Shown one piece after another: positions 56,807 through 64,000 of a DNA stretch of 64,000 nucleotides; position 1 is the stretch's first letter, and each line of letters opens with the position of its first letter. The notes beneath the pieces are model-generated. The model was given only the letters and a program-made list of their open reading frames with translations, ran no database searches and was not told the DNA's origin. This DNA is from an uncultured Pirellulaceae bacterium. Lineage in GTDB: Bacteria > Planctomycetota > Planctomycetia > Pirellulales > Pirellulaceae. The stretch spans positions 24,013 to 88,012 of the forward strand of contig CALCJM010000003.1 in NCBI GenBank assembly GCA_937967505.1, written 5' to 3'. The translations under genes and the position numbers were made by a program.

Positions 56807-58000
56807 ATGATCATTACCAGCGACGCGGTTAGCGGATTGAATTTTCTGGACGAAAAATCTGTTCAGACCGCGATTACTTCCCCACCCTACTTCCAGTTAC
56901 GAAACTACCAGGCGGGGGCTGAGGAAATTGGCAACGAAAAGACTGTTGCCGATTACGTTCACCGATTGGTTGAGGTCTTTCGAGGGGTGAAACGTGTGCT
57001 CAAGGACGACGGCACGTTCTGGTTGAATCTTGGCGATACCTTCGACAAGGGGCGGTTGCTGGGCGTCCCATGGCGTGTGGCGTTTGCGTTAATGGATGAT
57101 GGCTGGGTGTTGCGAAACGAAATCATCTGGAACAAACCCAACCCCATGCCTGAAAGTTGTAAAAATCGGCTGACCAAGTCTCACGAGCAACTGTTTCTGT
57201 TTACGAAGAAACCCAGCAAGTACAAATTCAATCAACTTTTGGAGCCCGCCGTTTACGCCGGGGTGACGCGTGGTGGTTCCACGAACCGCTATGAGCAAAA
57301 CGAATCCGGCATGGACGCTCGCACCTATGACACCCGCAACAAACGCGACGTGTGGACGGTGCGACCGGCGACGCTTCACGGCTATCACTCGGCCATTTTC
57401 CCTGATGAACTGATCGCGCCATGTATCGAGGCCGGGTCCGATCCTGGCGATATTGTGCTGGACCCTTTTTCCGGCAGCGGTACAACGGGCGTTGTCGCGC
57501 GGAAGCTTGGGCGCGACTACGTCGGCGTGGAATTGTCTCCCGAATACGCAGACCTGTCAAAAAAACGCATCAGTGGCGCGTGGAAACTTGAACGCCCAAC
57601 GGTTCTGCAAACGTGGCACAAGAGCTATCAGATGACCGCCGATGCGTTTGAGCTGGAAGATGACGAGAAGATTCGGTCGGCTCACGAACAGGTCAGTGCG
57701 GTTCTGGATCAGCAACGCAAGGCGGTGTGTGACTGGAACGATGCGATCGACGAACTGCTTGGAGCCTCCAGTGCTGCCTATTTGCGGTTGGTGGCGTCAG
57801 CCGAGGACGCTGATGAGGTAAAGGGGTTTGACGAATTGGTAGAGCAGGCCGGTAGCCACGAGATATTCGCCCCGCTGCTGTCGTCAGAGAGCGCTGCTGA
57901 AACGGCTTTGTTTGATTCGCTGAAGGAAGGGAAAAGATCGATGCCGCGATTTGAAGAGGCGTTGGATGCGTTTGCCGAGGATTGGTTTGCCAGAAACTGA
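56807..58000 (+). CDS. Orphan DNA methyltransferase (amino-N4/N6 type)
   Basis: A 397-residue SAM-dependent DNA methylase. Motif IV is TSPPY near residues 24-28, typical of N4-cytosine or N6-adenine enzymes, and motif I is DPFSGSGTTG near 219-228. Motif IV before motif I is the beta-class order. The last 150 residues are a helical extension (DAFELEDDEKIRSAHEQ). ATG 56807 is preferred over TTG 56783. No restriction enzyme, specificity subunit or toxin is adjacent, so it is an orphan; the modified base and target site cannot be read from the sequence. Confidence 0.82.
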   Translation: MIITSDAVSGLNFLDEKSVQTAITSPPYFQLRNYQAGAEEIGNEKTVADYVHRLVEVFRGVKRVLKDDGTFWLNLGDTFDKGRLLGVPWRVAFALMDDGWVLRNEIIWNKPNPMPESCKNRLTKSHEQLFLFTKKPSKYKFNQLLEPAVYAGVTRGGSTNRYEQNESGMDARTYDTRNKRDVWTVRPATLHGYHSAIFPDELIAPCIEAGSDPGDIVLDPFSGSGTTGVVARKLGRDYVGVELSPEYADLSKKRISGAWKLERPTVLQTWHKSYQMTADAFELEDDEKIRSAHEQVSAVLDQQRKAVCDWNDAIDELLGASSAAYLRLVASAEDADEVKGFDELVEQAGSHEIFAPLLSSESAAETALFDSLKEGKRSMPRFEEALDAFAEDWFARN

Positions 58001-58042
58001 GTACCGAGTAGGATACTGAGCACCGGGTTACGGCTGCGTTTT

Positions 58043-58070
58043 GCTATAGCAGCTATAGCAGCTATAGCTG
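58043..58070. repeat. 9-bp tandem repeat
   Basis: GCTATAGCA is repeated three times (GCTATAGCAGCTATAGCAGC...). It overlaps the 3' end of the TrhO-RluA fusion gene, whose stop lies at 58062-58064. Confidence 0.75.
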
Positions 58071-59888
58071 CGCCCACGCGGGGGCTGTCGCCACGAACTC
58101 CCGACGTTCACGCGACTCCGGATGCTCCAGCTCCAACTTCCAAGCGTGCAGACACATGGGTTTGTCATCCACACCAACCGTTTGGTAAACCTCACCGCAC
58201 TCGGCTCCCGGCGCATTTTTCTGCACCGCGGGGTTGTACGCCGGATCGCCGCAAATTGGATATCCCAAATGTGCCAAATGCAATCGGATTTGATTGGTAC
58301 GTCCCGTTTTGGGGCGGCACAGAACCAGCGTTTTCCCGTCGCTGCCCCGGCGGAGTACTTCAAACACCGTTAACGCCTCCTGCCCGTCATCGGCGATCGC
58401 TCTGGTCCCTGCTGTCTGCGCCGTCTTTCCGATCCGGGCATCACAGGAGAAATGATCCTCCTCCACAACCCCGTCCACCAGTTCCAGATAGGTTTTCACA
58501 ACAGTCCCTTGGGCAAACTGCGGAAAAATTCTCTGCGCGTGACGTTTCTTGGTCGCGTACACAACGACACCGGTTGTACTGGCATCCAGCCGGTGCGTCT
58601 GGCGCAACTGCCGGTCATTGTAAACCAACTGTAAAAAATGCGCCAGCGTATTGCGGTTGAACCGCCCGCACGGATGCATCGGCAATGGTGCCGGTTTATT
58701 TACCACCACCAGTGCATCGTCCTCGTAAATCACTTCGACGGCACTGCTGACCGGAGGTTCGGTCACTTGCGGCGTTCGATGTTCGACTCGCCATCCCGAC
58801 CGCACGGTCGAATCTGCATCCAGCACCTGACCCTTGAACGAAATGCGCCCTTGCTTGAGACGCTCCAACCAGAACTCCCGATCCAGATTGGCATGCATGG
58901 CTGTCAGGAAATCCAGCACGGGTTTGTGATCAAACCGTAGCGGAACGTTCATGGGTCTGATATTGTCATAGGCCACACTGCCGGGCAGCGGATTGGTGGC
59001 AGCGGCGATTTTGTGCGTGCGTTGCCGTGCATCGGCTGCGGATTTATCCTGCGCGCTTTGATGGCAGTAACCACAGGTGTGCGGAGGATCGTAGTGCGGG
59101 GATTGCTGGTCCTCCTTGGTTAACACACGCTGGCAAGCGTAACATTGTTCGTGATCTGATTCCGCCAGCGCCGCATCGACGGCCACGCGTTTGTCAAATA
59201 CAAAACACTCACCGTTGTAGTGGTCACCACCAACCTCTTCGAAATACCTGAGAATGCCTCCATCGAGTTGATAGACTTCCTCAAATCCTTCGCGCTGCAT
59301 CAGCGGGCCGGCTTTCTCGCAACGGATTCCACCGGTACAAAACATCACCAACGGCTTTTTTCGCGCCTCCCCCGGCAGTGTTTCAATGGCTTGTGGAAAT
59401 TTGCGAAAATGATCAACTCCCACAGGTACCGCTTGCTCAAAGGTTCCCACTTCGATCTCGTAATCGTTTCTGACATCCAACAGCGTAATGTCGCGGCCCT
59501 CATCCAGCCACTTTTTAAGCTCCGTCGCCTTCAGCTTCGGACTGGTCCGCTCTGCCGGCACAATGGATTCAACCCCCATCGAAATGATCTCCTTCTTCAA
59601 CCGCACCAGCATCCGGCTGAAAGGCTGATCAGCGCTCAGACTTTCTTTGACGGGTAAGTCGCGAAAGTCAGGGTAGGTCGATTCGATGTGAGCAAGAAGC
59701 TCATCGATGGATTCGCGCGATCCGGCGACAAACATATTGATTCCCTCTAGGGACAGCAAAATAGTCCCCTTCAGCCCCAACGATTTGCACTTCGGCAGCA
59801 GATCGGCTTTCACTTCGGCCGGGTGGGCTACCGGAACAAATTTATAGGCGGAGATATTGACGTACTGAGAATTCATCGAATGGGTCAT
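58062..59888 (-). CDS. Fusion of TrhO-like rhodanese and RluA-type pseudouridine synthase
   Basis: A single 608-residue reading frame carries two RNA-modifying enzymes. The first part (to about residue 280) is TrhO-like: NISAYKFVPV, a rhodanese domain with TLLDVRNDYEIEVG and the active loop CTGGIRC, then a Cys-rich tail with CYAC and CGYC. TrhO hydroxylates uridine 34 of tRNAs. The second part has an S4-like segment (EFWLERLKQGRISFKGQVLD) and the pseudouridine synthase motif HRLDASTTGVVVYA, with the catalytic Asp near residue 435, and GRTNQIRLHLAHLGYPI. The ATG at 59888 has AGG 7 bases upstream; TTG-type starts further up exist. The frame is uninterrupted, so the fusion appears real. Both would act on RNA. 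Confidence 0.88.
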   Translation of the reverse strand: MTHSMNSQYVNISAYKFVPVAHPAEVKADLLPKCKSLGLKGTILLSLEGINMFVAGSRESIDELLAHIESTYPDFRDLPVKESLSADQPFSRMLVRLKKEIISMGVESIVPAERTSPKLKATELKKWLDEGRDITLLDVRNDYEIEVGTFEQAVPVGVDHFRKFPQAIETLPGEARKKPLVMFCTGGIRCEKAGPLMQREGFEEVYQLDGGILRYFEEVGGDHYNGECFVFDKRVAVDAALAESDHEQCYACQRVLTKEDQQSPHYDPPHTCGYCHQSAQDKSAADARQRTHKIAAATNPLPGSVAYDNIRPMNVPLRFDHKPVLDFLTAMHANLDREFWLERLKQGRISFKGQVLDADSTVRSGWRVEHRTPQVTEPPVSSAVEVIYEDDALVVVNKPAPLPMHPCGRFNRNTLAHFLQLVYNDRQLRQTHRLDASTTGVVVYATKKRHAQRIFPQFAQGTVVKTYLELVDGVVEEDHFSCDARIGKTAQTAGTRAIADDGQEALTVFEVLRRGSDGKTLVLCRPKTGRTNQIRLHLAHLGYPICGDPAYNPAVQKNAPGAECGEVYQTVGVDDKPMCLHAWKLELEHPESRERREFVATAPAWAQL

Positions 59889-60164
59889 CTGGAACCTGGT
59901 GAGATCATGTCGCAACGTTTTCGCCAACGGTAAAAAAGGGCAATGTGATAAAACTTGAGCGGAAAAATGCTCGTTACGAAACGCAAGCCAAAAAACAGCG
60001 GCGTTTTCAACCCCTTTTTACGATAGTATAAAGGATTATGGATTTAGTGGAATCGCGTCTTCAGCAAGACCGGGATCACCACGAGGTCCGTCTTTCAGAT
60101 CCCGACGGCTTGGCCGCACTGCTGCGGCGCGAGTCGCATTCTGTACTTCAATTCCAGTCGAACG

Positions 60165-62198
60165 ATGGCCAAAAAACAAAACCCGTATCACCTGTGGTTG
60201 GGCTTGCCCAGCGCTGTCGTGTCGCCAGACTATTTTCAATTATTGGAAATCGTTCCGGGCTGTTCCGACGACCAACAAATCGCAGCAGCCGCCCGCGCCC
60301 GAGCGCAGCAATTGCTGGATCGCCTGAAAAATGTCAAGGTAAGAAACGAGTCCGAAAAAGCCGTTCTGGAAAAACTCAAGGCACGCATTCTTACGGCTCA
60401 CAAAACTATCGCAGACCCCGCCAAACGCAAACGATACGCCGCCGCACTGGCCGCCAAAACGTCCCGCGGGCCAACGCCGCCAGAGACAGCACCAACCACA
60501 CCGGGCGCGAATCAAGCCGAAACGCCGCAAGTCATTCCGCCGCAAGCCATTCCGCCCCAAGCTATTCCGCTGGCAATGCCGATACAGGATACACCGCCAC
60601 CACCGGCCGTTGTCCCGGATCAAAACGACATGTTTTCGGGGATCGATGTAGACGACACCGTGAAAGTGCGACCGGTTCGCGCCCGCGCCAGGCGTAGTTC
60701 GATGGTCCCGATCGTCGTCACGCTGTTGATCATTACGATCATCGGCGGCCTAGTTTCCCTGTTGGCCAAATACAACAACATGTTCGATGTGCTGGCCAAT
60801 CGCAGGCAGTCCCCTACCACATCGACAGCGACCGTCACGACCGATTCGATGGCCGGTTCCGCATCTGAACCATTGCGAGTACCGGAAAGCTTCGGGGCAC
60901 TCGTTGCCTCCCAGACCAGATCGGATGATGCCAACGAACTAAAAGCAACGGATGAGGTTGCCGGTTGGGCGCGGCAAGAGGAGGCCAACGCTCTAGCGGC
61001 CGAACCGAGCGAACCGGGCGATCTGTCTGTCGAGATGTCGGAAGATGGTAGTGCGACCAAAATGAGTGACGGCACGGAAGTTTCGGAGGGAGAACAAGCA
61101 TCATCAGATGCGTCCCGGGCGGCTGCCGCATCATTTTCGGTTGCCAGAGTTGCCACCAACCTGGTGCGAGCAGCGCTGATGCGACGCGACGTGCGGGCGG
61201 CCAAAATTGCAAATCAGCGTATTGAGCGCATCGTTGACGCCAAACGGCTTACTCCCGCAGCCAATGCGACGTTGCAGGATGAATTCGAACAGAACGACCA
61301 GATGACGCGTCATACAGATTCCTTTCTTGCCCAAGTTCGATCGAGCGCGGATGAACTGCCCGGCGGACAAGAGATCAAGGTCGGGAAGCTGGTTATGGCG
61401 TTGATCGATAGCAGCCCGACGGAGGTGACCCTGCGTCGGGCGGGGCGTAATGACGTGATTCCCTACATGGATTTGCCCTCCAGCGTTGCGATCGCGCTGG
61501 GCGACCAGGGGTCAAAGAAAAGCGTCCCTCAGTGGAACATGGCCAAGGCCGCAGATTTGACGATTCAATCCCGTTTCAATCCGACGCTGCAGGAGCAAGC
61601 GGCCCCCTTCCTGTCGCAGTCAATCTCCGATGGCTATGACGTGGAGTGCGGTGCGATTGTGGCTTACGGTCTTATGGACTGGCAGCAACAGCACCTGCCT
61701 GCGGATCGTGCGGCGGATCTGAAAGAGGATCAGATACGCGATTTATTGAGGGATTTTCGCGCTGCCAACGGTTACAAGAATCCGAAGCTTGTCAAATCCG
61801 ACGCTGCCGCCGAGATCCTTCGACAGTTGCTGTTTGTGCCGGCACAATCACAGCAGCACCGCATGGCACGTCTGGCCGATGCAATCGCCATCGCTGCCGG
61901 ACAGAAACAGTTTGACGTAGTGCTGGTCGCTGCCGAGGAGTTATACCGGCTGTCAAACCCGCACCACGTCGTGCAAACCGTCGTCACACCAATGAGTCGG
62001 GCGATGCGGGTTGATATGACATCGGCTCAGTCGCGGCACTACGTGCACACTGTAATCAACATGGTAAAACAGTTCAAATCGCGCGGGCGATTCCAAGGGG
62101 AGGCAAAACCCAAACTGCTCCGCCACGCCCGGACTCTGGTCGAGGAATTTGAGTTCTCGGAGCTGGAACCTGAGTTAAAAATGCTCAACGGCGGTTAG
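60165..62198 (+). CDS. Membrane protein with J-like N-terminus
   Basis: A 677-residue protein. The N-terminus (NPYHLWLGLPSAV ... DYFQLLEIVPG ... AHKTIADPAKRKRYAA) is a J-like domain of the planctomycete kind, but the HPD motif is absent, so Hsp70 stimulation is doubtful. A Pro/Gln linker contains IPPQAIPPQAIP. A transmembrane helix follows near 180-203 (MVPIVVTLLIITIIGGLVSL). The rest is acidic linker then a helical region (VARVATNLVRAALMRRDVRAAK; AARLADAIAIAAGQKQFD). No enzyme motif is seen. It is a likely membrane scaffold. Confidence 0.75.
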   Translation: MAKKQNPYHLWLGLPSAVVSPDYFQLLEIVPGCSDDQQIAAAARARAQQLLDRLKNVKVRNESEKAVLEKLKARILTAHKTIADPAKRKRYAAALAAKTSRGPTPPETAPTTPGANQAETPQVIPPQAIPPQAIPLAMPIQDTPPPPAVVPDQNDMFSGIDVDDTVKVRPVRARARRSSMVPIVVTLLIITIIGGLVSLLAKYNNMFDVLANRRQSPTTSTATVTTDSMAGSASEPLRVPESFGALVASQTRSDDANELKATDEVAGWARQEEANALAAEPSEPGDLSVEMSEDGSATKMSDGTEVSEGEQASSDASRAAAASFSVARVATNLVRAALMRRDVRAAKIANQRIERIVDAKRLTPAANATLQDEFEQNDQMTRHTDSFLAQVRSSADELPGGQEIKVGKLVMALIDSSPTEVTLRRAGRNDVIPYMDLPSSVAIALGDQGSKKSVPQWNMAKAADLTIQSRFNPTLQEQAAPFLSQSISDGYDVECGAIVAYGLMDWQQQHLPADRAADLKEDQIRDLLRDFRAANGYKNPKLVKSDAAAEILRQLLFVPAQSQQHRMARLADAIAIAAGQKQFDVVLVAAEELYRLSNPHHVVQTVVTPMSRAMRVDMTSAQSRHYVHTVINMVKQFKSRGRFQGEAKPKLLRHARTLVEEFEFSELEPELKMLNGG

Positions 62199-62280
62199 CA
62201 GGACTGTTCTTCCCACCGGGGTTCCCCCCTCGTTTCGGGATCGTGCAGAAGCCGTGAAACTTGAAAGCCTCACCCGAGCA

Positions 62281-63333
62281 TTACGCGTGGCTGCCCCCGG
62301 ATTGGTTATTGCTCATCGCCATCAGTTTCTTTTGGTAGCGGCCCTGAACAATATCAACGATCACCAATACGCCAATCACAAAGTAAAACGTTGTTTTGGT
62401 CATCGGCGTTACTTCATTGCCAAAGAATTTCATGTGGGCCAGGTGACCGCCCTCGCTGACCAGCATCACACCCACGATGAATAGAATGAACAGCCCCAGC
62501 ACTTCATACATGCGATTCTTCTTCAGGAAGACCGAGATCGTATCGGCCAGCAAAATCATTAACAGACCGCCAACCACAATCGCGATCGCCATCACCCAGA
62601 AAACATGCGTCAACGCCATCGCGCTAAGAATCGAATCAAAAGAGAACACCAGGTTCATCAGCACAATCCAGAAGATCACAGAGAAAACGCTTTTGGGTTT
62701 TTTGTCGTCGTCGTGTCCGTCGTGCTCGATCTTCATCATGTGCAGGACCTCCTTCGTCGCGGTGTAGAGAATAAATGCCCCACCCCCAAGTACAATCAGG
62801 CTGTGGCCGGTAAAGTGTCCCTCCATGAAAGGATTGAGAGAGGCAGGAACGTCGAACATGACGTATTGAAAGATTGAGATGACCTTCAACAGCACCAGCA
62901 GCAAGCCGATCCGCAGGACAATCGCCAGTCCGATGCCCCATTTTCTCACCATCGCCTGCTTGTCCACAGGGGCTCGACCGGATTCCAGAGAAATGTAAAG
63001 CAGATTGTCAAAACCCAAGACGCACTGTAGCAGGATCAACAACACCAAGGTGACCAGATTACCAACGATCCCCGGTGCTGGATCATCACCGTGCAGTTCT
63101 CCTGCGCGAGCCACGCTGGCCTTCTCGCCGTCATCGTCACTGTGTGCCGATACCGCCACCGAAGCGGTCGGCGGGACTATTTTGGCGACATCCTCTACCT
63201 TGACCACCTCGGCCGCTTGGTCGGTGGTTGGCGTAATGGCGACCGCCTGATTACCTTCAAAACAGTCTGCCAGAAGCATTCCGGCGATCAAAATGGCGGT
63301 GATATAGATGAATGGTTTTACAGAGCGGTACAT
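62281..63333 (-). CDS. TerC-family integral membrane protein
   Basis: A 350-residue protein of the TerC family, with signature segments LQCVLGFDNLLYISLESGRAP and NLVFSFDSILSAMALTHVFW, each carrying the conserved acidic residues in the membrane. It has seven to eight helices. The first 80 residues are an extra N-terminal part (signal helix, then an acidic spacer with HSDDDGEKA). ATG 63333 has GAGG 6 bases upstream; the TTG at 63336 is adjacent. TerC proteins are linked to tellurite resistance and to Mn2+ export at membranes; here manganese or metal handling is the better guess. Confidence 0.87.
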   Translation of the reverse strand: MYRSVKPFIYITAILIAGMLLADCFEGNQAVAITPTTDQAAEVVKVEDVAKIVPPTASVAVSAHSDDDGEKASVARAGELHGDDPAPGIVGNLVTLVLLILLQCVLGFDNLLYISLESGRAPVDKQAMVRKWGIGLAIVLRIGLLLVLLKVISIFQYVMFDVPASLNPFMEGHFTGHSLIVLGGGAFILYTATKEVLHMMKIEHDGHDDDKKPKSVFSVIFWIVLMNLVFSFDSILSAMALTHVFWVMAIAIVVGGLLMILLADTISVFLKKNRMYEVLGLFILFIVGVMLVSEGGHLAHMKFFGNEVTPMTKTTFYFVIGVLVIVDIVQGRYQKKLMAMSNNQSGGSHA

Positions 63334-63484
63334 CAACGGCCTCGAGATTTACGAGCGGTAGGGATAGACAACAGTTGTGAAATTTAAAAATATCAGCCCG
63401 TTGTGGCTACCCCAAACCACGCCCCAAATCTTCTGCAGCCATGTTTCAGCACTCCATTTCGGCCTCAACCACCGACAGAACCAC

Positions 63485-64000
63485 TCACAAGGACAATCCG
63501 GATCGCGGATTGGAATAATTGTACCCGGTCACTTTCCACTGATCATTTACCATTTCCAGTTGCAAGGTTACCTCGACGTTAAACGGTCCAGAGATGCTCC
63601 CTCGACGCCCTGACCCGAACACAACAAAACTGATTGTCGCTGTTGTGGGGGCATCGCTTTCGCTGGCCTCGTAACTTTTCACTCCCACGACACGCACGTT
63701 GTCGAAATGAATTCTCTCAAGTTCGGCTGTTGCATCCCGGATAATGTTTTCTTTATCAGACTTGATCAGGCGGATCAGATACGCGTCGTCGTTACGATTC
63801 CCGGCCCGCGCCGCGTCGTAGATCATCGCATACGCTTTTTCTTTTTCGGTGACCACCATCCGTTCGATCGTGACAATCGCTGCTGTTGCTGCCGTGATTG
63901 CCAGCGCGATGAACAGCATGACTTTTTCGCTGGAGTAGAAATAAAACCCGAACATGCAGATCGCCAGAAATCCGCCCAAAATTGCCGGGACCAAAGCGTC
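63485..64000 (-). CDS. Membrane protein with NTF2-like domain, cut by the window edge
   Basis: The frame reads in from base 64000 and ends at 63485, so the 5' end is missing from this window; TTG 63994 could also be a start. The visible 170 residues have two helices (AILGGFLAICMFGFYFYSSE and VMLFIALAITAATAAIVTIE) and then an alpha/beta domain (YDAARAGNRNDDAYLIRLI ... FNVEVTLQLEMVNDQWKVTGY), whose ending fits an NTF2-like fold. Function is unknown. Confidence 0.6.
   Translation of the reverse strand, partial: DALVPAILGGFLAICMFGFYFYSSEKVMLFIALAITAATAAIVTIERMVVTEKEKAYAMIYDAARAGNRNDDAYLIRLIKSDKENIIRDATAELERIHFDNVRVVGVKSYEASESDAPTTATISFVVFGSGRRGSISGPFNVEVTLQLEMVNDQWKVTGYNYSNPRSGLSL

Noticed and set aside
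60038..60697. A 219-residue plus-strand frame starting upstream of the J-like protein
   Set aside because: From 60165 it overlaps the real gene in another frame and its composition (Arg/Ser/Gln-rich) is that of a shadow.

Overview
The window looks like a chromosomal segment of a planctomycete, most likely of the Pirellulaceae/Rhodopirellula type; this is inferred from gene content, not from a marker gene. The signs are two sigma factor-kinase gene pairs, three Hanks-type Ser/Thr kinases (one with leucine-rich repeats), secreted proteases carrying the planctomycetal 'LESRQLMA/LENRKLMA' N-terminal motif, DWPQWRGPNRDG-type beta-propeller proteins, an HPD-less J-like N-terminus, NPCBM-type proteins, TTG/GTG starts, and many short monocistronic genes on both strands with moderate GC.

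Layout. 1-8 kb: a sigma factor (216) and its kinase with TM and TPR-like regions (888), FxsA, a metallopeptidase-like lipoprotein, a GT39-type glycosyltransferase and a leucyl/arginyl-tRNA-protein transferase. 8-9.6 kb: decayed DNA with a broken ISL3 transposase. 9.6-15.5 kb: a BlaI/BlaR1-type regulator pair whose BlaR1 has a non-beta-lactam ectodomain, divergent from a frameshifted secreted carbohydrate-enzyme-like gene, then an orphan Rhs/YD fragment. 15.6-23.2 kb: two paralogous secreted trypsin-like proteases on the minus strand bracket a plus-strand sigma factor/LRR-kinase operon. 23.2-25.7 kb: a gene-poor stretch with one small secreted protein and an IS3-type remnant. 25.7-29.9 kb: a three-gene operon of an NPCBM protein, an HtrA-like protease and a catalytically degenerate HtrA paralogue. 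30-35.7 kb: a TetR-adaptor-RND efflux operon with a clear operator palindrome. 35.9-42.2 kb: histone-deacetylase-like enzyme, QueD-like PTPS, MazG-like pyrophosphohydrolase, 2-hydroxyacid dehydrogenase, atypical kinase, RtcB ligase. 43-50 kb: secreted LacZ-type GH2 enzyme, a 10-unit 16-bp minisatellite just upstream of guaA, and the ABC-F protein EttA. 50-64 kb: membrane proteins, a beta-propeller protein, tRNA-Lys(TTT), an orphan DNA methyltransferase, a TrhO-RluA fusion, a J-like membrane protein, TerC, and a partial membrane protein.

The most distinctive non-gene signal is a dispersed palindromic repeat of about 107 bp, with five near-complete copies and one isolated end, whose terminal inverted repeats (TTA(A)GGCGA..GGCAGTT / AACTGCC..TCGCCTAA) sit on or within 9 bp of a stop codon at every full copy. 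A second, shorter palindrome family (ACGCTC-N4-GAGCGT) has three copies. The best candidate for a new system is the BlaI/BlaR1-like pair with its Ig-like ectodomain and the operator-like palindromes it shares with the divergent carbohydrate gene.
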